Below are positions 1 to 8,578 of a stretch of 28,939 nucleotides of DNA, piece by piece. The stretch spans positions 1 through 28,939 of the forward strand of contig JBBSTY010000033.1 of assembly GCA_038235385.1 (NCBI GenBank). Reading direction: 5' to 3'. Numbering within the stretch: position 1 is the first letter of the stretch; each line of letters begins with the position of its first letter. Origin of the DNA: JBBSTY01 sp038235385 (GTDB lineage: Bacteria > Actinomycetota > Acidimicrobiia > Acidimicrobiales > Acidimicrobilacustridaceae). A program made the position numbers and the translations under genes. The notes beneath the pieces were generated by a model that saw only the letters and a list, made by a program, of their open reading frames with translations, ran no database searches and was not told the origin of the DNA.

Positions 1-8
1 ATCGGTCC

Positions 9-134
9 GCACCACCGCTACCGCACCACCGCTACCGCACCACCGCTACCGCACCACCGCTACCGCACCACCGCTACCGCACCACCGCTACCGCACCACC
101 GCTACCGCACCACCGCTACCGCACCACCGCTACC
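9..134. repeat. 14-bp tandem repeat, nine perfect copies
   Basis: Nine identical head-to-tail copies of GCACCACCGCTACC run without a single mismatch; the flanking 8 bases on the left and the bases after 134 do not continue the unit. As 14 is not a multiple of 3, reading it as protein gives a 14-residue period over three units (APPLPHHRYRTTAT in one frame), and that frame stops at a TGA at 138-140. It could therefore be the tail of a gene entering from the left or a non-coding minisatellite. It ends about 115 bp before the thiolase start. Confidence 0.95.
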
Positions 135-248
135 GCCTGACTGCCACCGCCCCATCGCCATCCCTCTCCCACGTCGCCGTTCACGACACCGCGTCCGTCG
201 ACCGAGCTCCACCGATCAGACCGCGAGCGACAACCGAAAGGCGTTCCC

Positions 249-1400
<1,152 letters not shown>

Positions 1401-1470
1401 TCTGGCCCACCCGTGGTCCCGGGCGTGGCGCGTGGGGAATGCGCGCCTCGTCCGACGTGTTGCACGCGCC

Positions 1471-1854
1471 ATGAGCTCAGGTCACACCGTCACCACCACG
1501 CCCGGCGATCAACACGTCGAGGTCCGCGTCGCCGGGCACCTCGTGGCCGAGTCCGACCGTCCCATGCTGCTCGACGAGACCGGCCTCCCGACGCGCTACT
1601 ACCTGCCTCCCGACGACGTGCGCATGGACCTGCTCACGCCCACCAGCTTCGAGACCCAGTGCCCGTTCAAGGGCACGGCCTCCTACTGGTCGCTCACGCT
1701 GGACGGCACCACCCACGACGGCATCGTGTGGGCGTACCAGGAGCCTTTCGAGGCGGCCGAGGGCATCGCCGGGATGCTCTGCTTCTACCCGGACCGGTCG
1801 GATCTGGCCGTGAGCGCACCGGCCGGCGAGACCGGCAACCGGCAAGACGGATAA
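1471..1854 (+). CDS. DUF427 domain protein
   Basis: A 127-residue soluble protein matching the DUF427 (PF04248) pattern. After a beta-rich N-terminus come YYLPPDDVRMDLL (43-55), a CPFKG motif (64-68) followed by SYWSL, and then IVWAYQEP and FYPDR near the end, which are hallmark segments of this small fold. The biochemical function of the family is not established. The frame is open upstream to 1432, but the ATG at 1471 starts just before the conserved domain and is preferred; no convincing Shine-Dalgarno is visible at either. It begins 70 bp after the thiolase stop and may be co-transcribed with it. Confidence 0.8.
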   Translation: MSSGHTVTTTPGDQHVEVRVAGHLVAESDRPMLLDETGLPTRYYLPPDDVRMDLLTPTSFETQCPFKGTASYWSLTLDGTTHDGIVWAYQEPFEAAEGIAGMLCFYPDRSDLAVSAPAGETGNRQDG

Positions 1855-1906
1855 CCGGCAACCCGAGAACCTGCTTCTCCTGGTCGCCCGGAAGGGGTAC
1901 AAGGGG

Positions 1907-2608
1907 GTGATGGTCGAACCCGGTTCCCCGCTCCCCCGAACCCGGCGGAGCCAGCGGTTGCGGGTGGACCTGTTCGCCCTCTTCTCCATGGTGGTCGTGG
2001 CGGTCGTGCTCGTGGCGGTGGTGGTCTCCGACGACGGATCGGTTCGGAACGAGAGCACCTGGCCGTTGCTCGGTCTCGTGGCGGTGATCGTCCTCCTCGC
2101 CTCCATGGCGGCGGTGGTGCTGATCCGTCGCCGACCGACGGTCGAGGCCGCTCCGGAGCCCCTGGGCACCCGCCCGGCGGCCGACGACGACTCGACCATC
2201 TCGGGTGCGCCGCCGCCCGCGTGGGAGGTGATCGATGCCGACGCACGCTGGATCGAACTGCATCCGTCGCCGCTCTGGAGCCGCCGGCTCGCGGAGCACC
2301 CCGACGCGCTCTGGCTGATGGCCGACAAGGAGCAGATGAACGTCCCCGGGTGGCTGCTGGAGGGGCGCCCTCGGACCATCGACAAGCTCGCTCGGGTCGC
2401 CATCTTCTGGAGCGACATCGAGCGGTTGCGTGTCGTGGCCGGAACCGAAGCGCCCGACACGTACGAGATCACCCGGCGCACCCGCACCACGCCGCAGATC
2501 TGGCGGGTACGTCGTCGGGAGATCCACGACGAGCTGACGCTCCTCGACCACGCGCGCTCCGTGGGCCGTGTCACCATCGAGCTCGAGGATTCGATCTCCT
2601 CGGGCTGA
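1907..2608 (+). CDS. Two-helix membrane protein of unknown function
   Basis: A 233-residue protein I do not recognise. A short basic N-terminus (RTRRSQRLR) precedes two hydrophobic helices at about 21-40 and 53-73, with a short acidic loop between them. The remaining 160 residues are soluble and probably cytoplasmic: a variable linker, then a compact region rich in Trp and charged residues (WIELHPSPLW, WLLEGRPRTIDKLARVAIFW, RTRTTPQIWRVRRREIHDE). The start is GTG 1907 or ATG 1910; AAGGGG motifs lie at 1892-1897 and 1901-1906. Its stop is 9 bp from the stop of the convergent hisG. Base composition is like the neighbours, so it is probably a real lineage-specific gene. Confidence 0.7.
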   Translation: MMVEPGSPLPRTRRSQRLRVDLFALFSMVVVAVVLVAVVVSDDGSVRNESTWPLLGLVAVIVLLASMAAVVLIRRRPTVEAAPEPLGTRPAADDDSTISGAPPPAWEVIDADARWIELHPSPLWSRRLAEHPDALWLMADKEQMNVPGWLLEGRPRTIDKLARVAIFWSDIERLRVVAGTEAPDTYEITRRTRTTPQIWRVRRREIHDELTLLDHARSVGRVTIELEDSISSG

Positions 2609-2617
2609 TCGAGCGCC

Positions 2618-3454
2618 TCAGGGGAGCAGGGCGTCCGGGGGGAGCGCCACGATGCCGCTGGCCTCGAGCCGACGCAAGGTGGCCAGCTGGTTCCAGAAGT
2701 CGGCGACGGGCACCACGAGGTGCACGGCGACGAGATCGTCGCGGCCGGACAGCGGCAGCACCGTCGGCGCCGCGAGTCCGGGGAACAGCTCGCTGAGCTC
2801 GGGGACCAGGTGCGGGGCGAGGTGCAGCATGACGTAGCGGTGGTGACGGGCCTCGAGCACCGCCCCGATCCGCAAGGTCAGGTCGGCGAGGGCCGGGCTC
2901 TGGCGGTGCACGAAGAGCGCCTCGCAGGGCGCGATCTCGGCCAACACCCGGAGGCGGTTCTGGGCCAGGCTCGTGCCGGTCTCGCGGAGGTCGACGATCG
3001 CATCGGCGAGTCCCGCGGCGCACACGCCTTCGAGCGACCCGCCCATGGCCACGACGGTGACCTCGATGTCGCGCTCGGCGAACCAACGAGCGGTGGCACC
3101 GGGGAGGTGGGTGGCGACGGTCGCGCCGGTCAGGTCGGACGCCACCGTGCGGCCGTCGTCGTCACGGCTGGCGACGATGAGGTCGGATCGGGCGACCCCG
3201 AGGGCCACCTGATCGAGGTGGCCGAGCTCGTCCTCGAGGACGATGTCGGTGGACAGGAACGCGCCGGCGATGCGGTCCGCGGCGAGCCAGGCGCCGGCGT
3301 CACGGGGTCGCATCTCGATGAACTCGAGATCGCCCACGGTGGTGCGCGACCCGGCTCCCCGGAACCCAGACGTCGAGTAGCCCGCATGTTCGAGCAGATC
3401 CAGGACCTTCTCGCGGAGACGCCCCTTGGACGGCACCGCCACCCGGGTGGTCAT
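2618..3454 (-). CDS. hisG: ATP phosphoribosyltransferase, long form
   Basis: First enzyme of histidine biosynthesis: condenses ATP with PRPP to phosphoribosyl-ATP. The 278-residue protein begins MTTRVAVPSKGRL, the typical HisG start, and contains the PRPP-binding loop region at about 137-162 (GGSLEGVCAAGLADAIVDL then RETG). Residues from about 205 onward (RYVMLHLAPHLV...LFPGLAAPTVLPL) match the C-terminal ACT-like regulatory domain. This is therefore the long, histidine-feedback-inhibited form that does not need HisZ. Its ATG overlaps the hisE stop by 4 bp (ATGA), so translation is probably coupled. The longer frame upstream belongs to the overlapping hisE region and is not used. Confidence 0.95.
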   Translation of the reverse strand: MTTRVAVPSKGRLREKVLDLLEHAGYSTSGFRGAGSRTTVGDLEFIEMRPRDAGAWLAADRIAGAFLSTDIVLEDELGHLDQVALGVARSDLIVASRDDDGRTVASDLTGATVATHLPGATARWFAERDIEVTVVAMGGSLEGVCAAGLADAIVDLRETGTSLAQNRLRVLAEIAPCEALFVHRQSPALADLTLRIGAVLEARHHRYVMLHLAPHLVPELSELFPGLAAPTVLPLSGRDDLVAVHLVVPVADFWNQLATLRRLEASGIVALPPDALLP

Positions 3455-3732
3455 CGCCGACGCTCCAGCTCGGCGTAGACCGCGTCGAGGGGCACCTCGA
3501 CCGAGGTCAGGCCGGCCAGGAGGTGGAACACGAGGTCGGCAGCCTCCGAGGCGACGCGGTCGGCATCGATCGTGGGTCGGCCGAGCTCGAGGCACACCTC
3601 GAAGGCCTCCTCCATGATCTTGCGCTGGACCAGGTCGGGGTCGTCGAACAGCGTGACGGAGTACGAGCCCTCGGGGCGGTGCGCCCGCCGGTCGGCGAGG
3701 GTCTTCTCGAGGGTGGCAAGCGTGTCGGCCAT
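3451..3732 (-). CDS. hisE: Phosphoribosyl-ATP pyrophosphatase
   Basis: A 93-residue all-alpha HisE that removes pyrophosphate from phosphoribosyl-ATP, the second step of histidine synthesis. The sequence holds the expected acidic metal-binding helices: KIMEEAFEVCLEL with Glu41, Glu42 and Glu45, and SEAADLVFHLL with Glu63 and Asp66. The length is normal for a stand-alone HisE, that is, not fused to HisI. The ATG at 3732 is chosen because AAGG lies about 8 bp upstream; an in-frame ATG at 3759 would add nine residues. It is followed by hisG with a 4-bp overlap, while the thioesterase gene lies 101 bp upstream on the same strand. Confidence 0.93.
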   Translation of the reverse strand: MADTLATLEKTLADRRAHRPEGSYSVTLFDDPDLVQRKIMEEAFEVCLELGRPTIDADRVASEAADLVFHLLAGLTSVEVPLDAVYAELERRR

Positions 3733-3833
3733 CGCGCCAGCCTTGCCGATGGACCGCATGTTCGGCCAAGCGTCGTGGGTCGGCCGGTGGTTCGGGCGCC
3801 GTCGATCGTCGTTCCGAGCCGTTCGCGACCGAC

Positions 3834-4625
3834 TCAGGTGCGGTTCGTGCGCAGCAGGGCCTCCTGGGTGTAGGTGGCGACGTGGAGGCCGTCCTCGGTG
3901 AACACGCGGCCCGTGGCGAGGCCACGAGAGCTCATGAGTGCGTCGCTGGACACGTCGTGGAGGAGCCACTCGTCGGCGCGGAAGGGACGGTGGAACCAGA
4001 TCGAGTGGTCGAGGCTGGCGCTGAAGAACGGGTAGCTCTCGAAGTCGCGGTGCTCGGGGCGGTCGGGGTGCAACGAGACGACCGCGTCGGTGGGGAGGTC
4101 GTCGGACTCGTACGCCAGTGCGCACGCGTGGAGCAGGGGGTTGTCGTCCATCGACGTGGTCATCTTCAGCCACGCCCGGGCGATGCCCCGCCCGTCGTTC
4201 GGGACGTAGCGGCGGTCGAAGACCTGGCTCCACGTCTCGGTGACGACGTCGTCGGGGCCGGGCACCGTCGGCAGCACGGCGGTCTGCACCTCCGGCGAGT
4301 CGTCCTCAGGGGTCTGGAACGACGCCGACATGGTGAAGATCGCACCGACCGGTTGACGGGCGACCACCTGGCGGGTGACGAACGAGCGCCCGTTGCGCAG
4401 CCGGTCGACCTCGAAGCGGATGGGTTGGGAGGAGTCGCCGGTGCGGATGAAGTAGGCGTGCAACGAGTGGACCCGGAACTCGGCATCGACCGTCGCCGCG
4501 GCGGCCCGGAGGCTCTGGGCAACGATCTGCCCGCCGTAGAGCCCGCCCCACGGGTAGCTCGGCCCCTCGCCGATGAACGTGTCGGGTCCGTGCTCCTCCA
4601 AGGTCATCATCGTCTCGAAGTCCAT
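3834..4625 (-). CDS. Acyl-CoA thioesterase II (TesB-type)
   Basis: A 263-residue double-hotdog thioesterase, predicted to hydrolyse acyl-CoA to free acid and CoA in the cytoplasm. The N-terminal hotdog contains GGLYGGQIVAQSLRAA (27-42) and VHSLHAYFIRTGD (52-64). The C-terminal hotdog has the TesB signature SLDHSIWFHRPFRADEWLLHD (204-224), RGLATGRVFTEDGLHVA and the closing TQEALLR. Asp206 and Gln254 match the catalytic Asp and Gln of E. coli TesB, with Ser at the approximate Thr position. The start MDFETMM at 4625 gives a full-length family member. It precedes hisE-hisG by 101 bp, but nothing links it to histidine synthesis. Confidence 0.92.
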   Translation of the reverse strand: MDFETMMTLEEHGPDTFIGEGPSYPWGGLYGGQIVAQSLRAAAATVDAEFRVHSLHAYFIRTGDSSQPIRFEVDRLRNGRSFVTRQVVARQPVGAIFTMSASFQTPEDDSPEVQTAVLPTVPGPDDVVTETWSQVFDRRYVPNDGRGIARAWLKMTTSMDDNPLLHACALAYESDDLPTDAVVSLHPDRPEHRDFESYPFFSASLDHSIWFHRPFRADEWLLHDVSSDALMSSRGLATGRVFTEDGLHVATYTQEALLRTNRT

Positions 4626-4757
4626 CCCGAGGTTCTACCGCCCCCGTCCCAGCCGGACCCAATGGCACCACCGTCGGCCGTGAGCCGAGCGGTGCGTCAC
4701 GGGCGCGGGAGCAGGTGGACGGGCGGTGGCCGGACGGCCTGTGCCTCGAGCGCGGGG

Positions 4758-5615
4758 TCAGCGCCGCTGCGCGATGAGGGCCGCCCACTCGTCGAGGACG
4801 GGGAGCACCTCGTCGGCCGTTGCCGACGGGATGCGGAAGACGCATTCGGTGACGCCGACGGAGGCGAAGTGGTCGAGCTTGTCGTGGTCGGGGAGCGAGC
4901 CGAAGGGGACGATGCGCAGCGTCGCCGGATCGCGTCCCGCCTCGGCGACGGTGTCGCGGAGGCGCGGGATGGCGTCGCCGAGGCCGGCGCCGCCGATCGG
5001 GATCCAACCGTCGCCGTACTCGGCGACGTGGGCGAAGAGCACCGGGCCCGAGCCGCCACCGATCAGCACCGGGGGCCCGACGCGGCCGTCGGCCTGGCGG
5101 GCGGGCTTGGGCCACGACCAACTCGGCTCGATGGTGACGTGGGTCCCCTGGTAGCCGGCGATGTCGTCGCCCCAGAGCGCCTGCATGGCGAGCACGTGCT
5201 CGCGGGCGACCGCCCGCCGTTGCGAGAACACGACGCCGTGGTCCTCGACCTCGTCCTGGTTCCAGCCGAACCCGACGCCGAGCACGAACCGGCCATCGCT
5301 GAGGTGGTCGAGCGTGGCGATGGCCTTGGCGGTCACGATCGGCTCGCGCTGGGCGGGCAGCGCGATGCCGGTGCCGAGCTCGAGCGTCGTGGTGGCCGAC
5401 GCAACCGCGGCCAACGCGATCAGCGGGTCGAGCGAGCGCTTGTAGTCCTCGGCGAGCTCGTCCTCGCCGGTGGCCGGCGCGGTGATGCGGCTCACCGGGA
5501 TGTGGGTGTGCTCGGGCAGGTACAGCGAGTGGAACCCGCGCTCCTCGGTGGCTCGCGCCAGGTGGACGACGTCCATCGACTGGTCCGTCGAGAACATGGT
5601 GATGCCGTAGCGCAT
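4758..5615 (-). CDS. LLM-class F420-dependent oxidoreductase
   Basis: A 285-residue TIM-barrel flavin/F420 oxidoreductase of the luciferase-like monooxygenase superfamily. It starts MRYGITMFSTDQ, then ERGFHSLYLPEHTHIP, a strand-helix block LDPLIALAAVASATTTLELGTGI, LSDGRFVLGVGFGWNQDEVEDHG (the usual GxGxGW-N segment), and VLIGGGSGPVLFAHVAEYGDGWIPIGG. The pattern is that of the actinobacterial F420-linked group (TIGR03619-like); the cofactor is inferred. The ATG at 5615 fits the usual N-terminus better than an upstream in-frame ATG at 5657. It diverges from the SDR at 5762, and a perfect hairpin lies in its leader. Confidence 0.9.
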   Translation of the reverse strand: MRYGITMFSTDQSMDVVHLARATEERGFHSLYLPEHTHIPVSRITAPATGEDELAEDYKRSLDPLIALAAVASATTTLELGTGIALPAQREPIVTAKAIATLDHLSDGRFVLGVGFGWNQDEVEDHGVVFSQRRAVAREHVLAMQALWGDDIAGYQGTHVTIEPSWSWPKPARQADGRVGPPVLIGGGSGPVLFAHVAEYGDGWIPIGGAGLGDAIPRLRDTVAEAGRDPATLRIVPFGSLPDHDKLDHFASVGVTECVFRIPSATADEVLPVLDEWAALIAQRR

Positions 5616-5644
5616 GGTCCTGCCGTGCCTTCCTCTGGGCATCG

Positions 5645-5667
5645 TCGTCGGGGGCAACCCCCGACGA
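5645..5667. other. Perfect 10-bp hairpin in a divergent promoter region
   Basis: TCGTCGGGGG and CCCCCGACGA are perfect complements around a 3-base loop. On the plus strand AAGG and a run of five T (5671-5675) follow, giving an intrinsic-terminator shape. On the minus strand the same hairpin falls in the probable leader of the LLM gene, 30 bp before its ATG. No plus-strand gene lies upstream to be terminated, so it may block antisense read-through or shape the leader. Confidence 0.7.
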
Positions 5668-5673
5668 AGGTTT

Positions 5674-5701
5674 TTGACGGTGTGTCAGATTCTGGCATCA
5701 T
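5674..5701 (+). promoter_or_regulatory. Probable promoter of the SDR gene with TGAC dyad
   Basis: TTGACG (5674-5679) resembles a -35 box and CATCAT (5696-5701) a -10 box, 16 bp apart and about 60 bp before the SDR ATG. A dyad TGAC-GGTGT-GTCA (5675-5687) overlaps the -35 box, where a repressor could block polymerase. The promoter is inferred from consensus only. Confidence 0.5.
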
Positions 5702-5761
5702 CGGCGGCCGGTCCGGTCGTGCGGACCGCCGGGACCGAACGATCGAGCGAGGGTTGGGCAC

Positions 5762-6673
5762 ATGAGCGGCATCTGCGAGGGACGGGTTGTCATCGTGACG
5801 GGCGCGGGGCGCGGGCTCGGCCGTGAGCACGCCTTGGAGTTCGCCCGCCAGGGCGCCAACGTGGTGGTCAACGACCTGGGCGCCGAGATCGACGGCTCGG
5901 GGGCGAGCAGCGGTCCGGCCGGCGAGGTCGTGGCCGAGATCGAGGCCATGGGTGGAGCGGCGATCGCCAACGGCGCGAACGTCGCCGACTGGGACCAGGC
6001 CGAGGCCATGATCGCCGCGGCGGTCGAGACCTTCGGACGCCTCGACGTGCTGGTGAACAACGCCGGGTTCCTGCGCGACCGCATGCTGGCCAACACCTCC
6101 GAGGCCGAGTGGGACGCTGTGGTCAACGTGCACCTCAAGGGCCACTTCGTGCCCAGCCGCCACGCCATCGCCTACTGGCGCGACCAGACCAAGGCAGGCC
6201 ACCCCGTCGACGCCCGCATCATCAACACCAGTTCGGGTGCCGGCCTCATGGGCAGCGTCGGTCAGGGCAACTACTCGGCGGCCAAGGCCGGCATCGTCGG
6301 GCTCACCCTGGTGCAGTCGGCCGAGTTCGGCCGCTATGGGGTCACGGTCAACGCCATCGCGCCGGCCGCCCGCACCCGCATGACCGAGGCGGTGTTCGCC
6401 GACACCATGGCGGCGCCGGGTGAAGGCGAGTGGGACGCGATGAGTCCGGCCAACGTCTCGCCGCTCGTCGCCTGGCTCGGCAGTGCCGATTCGGCGGGCG
6501 TCACCGGCCGGGTGTTCGAGGTCGAGGCCGGCAAGATCAGCGTCGCCGACGGCTGGCAGCACGGGCCCGAGGTCGACAAGGGCGAGCGCTGGGATCCGGT
6601 CGACGTCGGCGACGCGGTGCGTGGGCTGCTCACCGAGGCGCCGGCACCCACTCCGGTGTACGGCGCCTCCTGA
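5762..6673 (+). CDS. SDR oxidoreductase, MFE2/HSD17B4-type 3-hydroxyacyl-CoA dehydrogenase-like
   Basis: A 303-residue short-chain dehydrogenase/reductase. Its NAD(P)-binding TGAGRGLG (13-20) is followed by REHALEFARQGANVVVNDLG, the form typical of the dehydrogenase unit of peroxisomal multifunctional enzyme type 2 and its bacterial relatives, which oxidise (3R)-hydroxyacyl-CoA. NNAG is at 99-102 and the active site Ser157/158, Tyr171, Lys175 is intact (NTSSGAGLMGS...NYSAAK). The protein has about 40 more residues than a minimal SDR, as usual for this subfamily. A GAGGG ribosome site lies about 8 bp before the ATG. The substrate is inferred as an acyl-CoA or steroid-like alcohol. Confidence 0.9.
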   Translation: MSGICEGRVVIVTGAGRGLGREHALEFARQGANVVVNDLGAEIDGSGASSGPAGEVVAEIEAMGGAAIANGANVADWDQAEAMIAAAVETFGRLDVLVNNAGFLRDRMLANTSEAEWDAVVNVHLKGHFVPSRHAIAYWRDQTKAGHPVDARIINTSSGAGLMGSVGQGNYSAAKAGIVGLTLVQSAEFGRYGVTVNAIAPAARTRMTEAVFADTMAAPGEGEWDAMSPANVSPLVAWLGSADSAGVTGRVFEVEAGKISVADGWQHGPEVDKGERWDPVDVGDAVRGLLTEAPAPTPVYGAS

Positions 6674-6704
6674 ACCTGACGCCGGGGCGGTAGCGTCACC
6701 AGCC

Positions 6705-7103
6705 GTGTCCGGACCCGAGCTGCCTCGCCGTGGCCGAGTCCGGGATCTGATCGTGCTGATCACGGTCGTGGCCGGCGTCCTCGCCGGGTGCGCCAAGGTG
6801 GATGGCGAGGGTGCCGTGGAACCCTCGCGTGATCCGACGGTCACCTACGTCGCCGCCAAGCTCATCCCGACCGGCAAGACGATTCGATCCGCGGTCGCCG
6901 ATGGGTCGATCACCGTCACCGAGGTCCCCGGCGACATCATCAGCGACGAGGCGGTGCTCGACACCCGCACGATCGAGTGTCGCGTGGCGGTTCGGAGCCT
7001 GCCCGAAGGCACGCTGCTGCGAACGAGCATGTTCGTCGACGCCGCGGGGGCCGGGCTCGACCACGGCTACAGCGACGGCACGACGGTGGACCCCGAATGC
7101 TGA
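6705..7103 (+). CDS. SAF-domain lipoprotein
   Basis: A 132-residue protein starting at GTG 6705. A positively charged N-terminus (PRRGRVRD) and hydrophobic stretch LIVLITVVAGV end in the lipobox LAGC, with Cys29 as the lipidation site. Residues about 45-110 form a SAF-like domain: TYVAAKLIPTGKTIRSAVADGSITVTEVPGD..., a predicted break, then CRVAVRSLPEGTLLRTSMF, the pattern seen in CpaB/FlgA-like proteins. A TAGCGT -10-like box at 6691-6696 lies 8 bp before the GTG, consistent with a leaderless transcript. Its end overlaps the following metallopeptidase by 7 bp. Its role is unknown; a periplasmic-face scaffold or carbohydrate-binding function is possible. Confidence 0.75.
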   Translation: MSGPELPRRGRVRDLIVLITVVAGVLAGCAKVDGEGAVEPSRDPTVTYVAAKLIPTGKTIRSAVADGSITVTEVPGDIISDEAVLDTRTIECRVAVRSLPEGTLLRTSMFVDAAGAGLDHGYSDGTTVDPEC

Positions 7104-8578
7104 GGCGGACGCGATCGGCCGTCGTGGTCGTGTGGTCCGTCGCCGTGCTCGCCTCGGGGATCGCCTGCGGCGAGGCGCCCGAGGCATCGGGCGACGCTGC
7201 GCCGACCACGGTGGTCGCCGACGCGGCGACGTCGGCACCGGGGACCGCGCCCGCCGCCGAGGTCCTGGTCACCGACGGCATCGGCGAGGACGACGCCTTC
7301 CCCGAGCTCGGCACGCCGGACCTCGACGTCGACGACTACGCCCTGGATCTGCGGTACGACCCGAGGTCGGGGGAGCTCGAGGGGTCCGTCACGATCCGCG
7401 CCGAGGTCACCCGCGACACCGACGAGCTCGAGCTCGACTTCCAGGGGCTCGAGGTCGATGCTGCGTCGGTCGACCACGACCTCGTCGACGTCGACGTCGA
7501 TGCCCGACGTGACAAGTTGACGATCGGCTTGCCGCAGACCACCGCGGCCGGAACCGACGTGACCATCGTCGTCGACTACCACGGCGCCCCCGAACCGGTG
7601 GCCACCGAGGCGCTCGGCGGGGTCGAGGTGGGATGGCACGCCGGACCCGAGGGATCGTTCGTGCTCAGCGAACCGGAGGGAGCGAGCACCTGGTACCCGG
7701 TCAACAACCATCCGCTCGACAAGGCGACCTACTCCTTCCGCGTCACCGTTCCCGCCCCGTTCACCGCCATCGCCAACGGCGAGTTGGTGGGATCGGAGCA
7801 GGTCACCGACGGCACCACGTTCGAGTGGCGCATGGATGCACCGATGGCCAGCTACCTCGCGACGGTGGTGACGGGCGAGTTCGACCAGGTCGACGGCGGG
7901 GTCCACGACGGCGTCTCCTACAGCTACTGGTACCCCGCAGGTGTCGCGCCCTCGCCGTCGCTCGAGCAGAGCGATCGGGATGTGGCGCTCCTCGCCAGCC
8001 ACCTCGGCCCGTTCCCCTTCACCACCTACGGCGGGATCGTGTACCCGGCCTCGTTCATCACGGGCAGCGAGCGCACTCGGGGGTTCCTGTCCGGGGTGGC
8101 CCTCGAGAACCAGGGCATCTCGCTCTTCGCCGCCGGAGCCGTCGTGCCGTCGGTGGTGCTCCACGAAGCGGCCCACCAGTGGATGGGCGACAGCGTCAGC
8201 CTCAGCGACTGGTCGCGCGACATCTGGTGGGTGGAGGGCTTCGCCTACTTCGCCGAACACGTCGACGATCCCGATCAGCTCGCCGACGACTACCCGCAGA
8301 TCCGCGCCGACTGGCAGCCGCCGGGTGACCTGCGCGTCGACGACCTGTTCCTCGGCTGCGCCTACGAGTGCGGTGCGATGGTGTTCTACGCCCTCTACCG
8401 CGAGGTCGGCGCGGACACCTTCTGGGCCATCCTGCGCGAGTTCACCAGCCGCTACCGCCACGCCAACGCCTCCACCGGCGATCTGATCGCGGTCGCCGGC
8501 GAGGTCAGCGGCGACGACCTCACTGCGTTCTTCGACGCCTGGCTCTTCGACGAGACCCCGCCGAAGCTTCCGGCCTGA
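7097..8578 (+). CDS. M1-family metallopeptidase, secreted/lipoprotein
   Basis: A 493-residue zinc peptidase of the gluzincin M1 group, with the N-terminal beta domain and catalytic domain but without the long C-terminal helical domain. A signal segment (VVVVWSVAVLASGIAC) ends in a possible but weak lipidation Cys24, followed by an Ala/Thr-rich linker. The beta domain begins YALDLRYDPRSGELEGSVTI (81-100). The GAMEN-like exopeptidase motif reads GVALEN (333-338) and the zinc motif HEAAH is 356-360. The third ligand is probably Glu380, 19 residues after the second His rather than the usual 18. A likely catalytic Tyr423 sits in CAYECGAM. ATG 7097 overlaps the previous gene by 7 bp, suggesting coupling. 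Confidence 0.9.
   Translation: MLRRTRSAVVVVWSVAVLASGIACGEAPEASGDAAPTTVVADAATSAPGTAPAAEVLVTDGIGEDDAFPELGTPDLDVDDYALDLRYDPRSGELEGSVTIRAEVTRDTDELELDFQGLEVDAASVDHDLVDVDVDARRDKLTIGLPQTTAAGTDVTIVVDYHGAPEPVATEALGGVEVGWHAGPEGSFVLSEPEGASTWYPVNNHPLDKATYSFRVTVPAPFTAIANGELVGSEQVTDGTTFEWRMDAPMASYLATVVTGEFDQVDGGVHDGVSYSYWYPAGVAPSPSLEQSDRDVALLASHLGPFPFTTYGGIVYPASFITGSERTRGFLSGVALENQGISLFAAGAVVPSVVLHEAAHQWMGDSVSLSDWSRDIWWVEGFAYFAEHVDDPDQLADDYPQIRADWQPPGDLRVDDLFLGCAYECGAMVFYALYREVGADTFWAILREFTSRYRHANASTGDLIAVAGEVSGDDLTAFFDAWLFDETPPKLPA

Noticed and set aside
9..134. CRISPR array at the left edge.
   Set aside because: The 14-bp units are directly adjacent with no spacers.
1865..1879. GAGAA-N5-TTCTC dyad before the two-helix membrane protein as a fourth GAAC/GTTC operator.
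   Set aside because: It lacks the AAC-N2-GTT core and the 6-bp block period.
3834..4625. Functional link of the TesB thioesterase to histidine synthesis because it precedes hisE-hisG.
   Set aside because: The 101-bp gap and unrelated chemistry give no support beyond shared strand.
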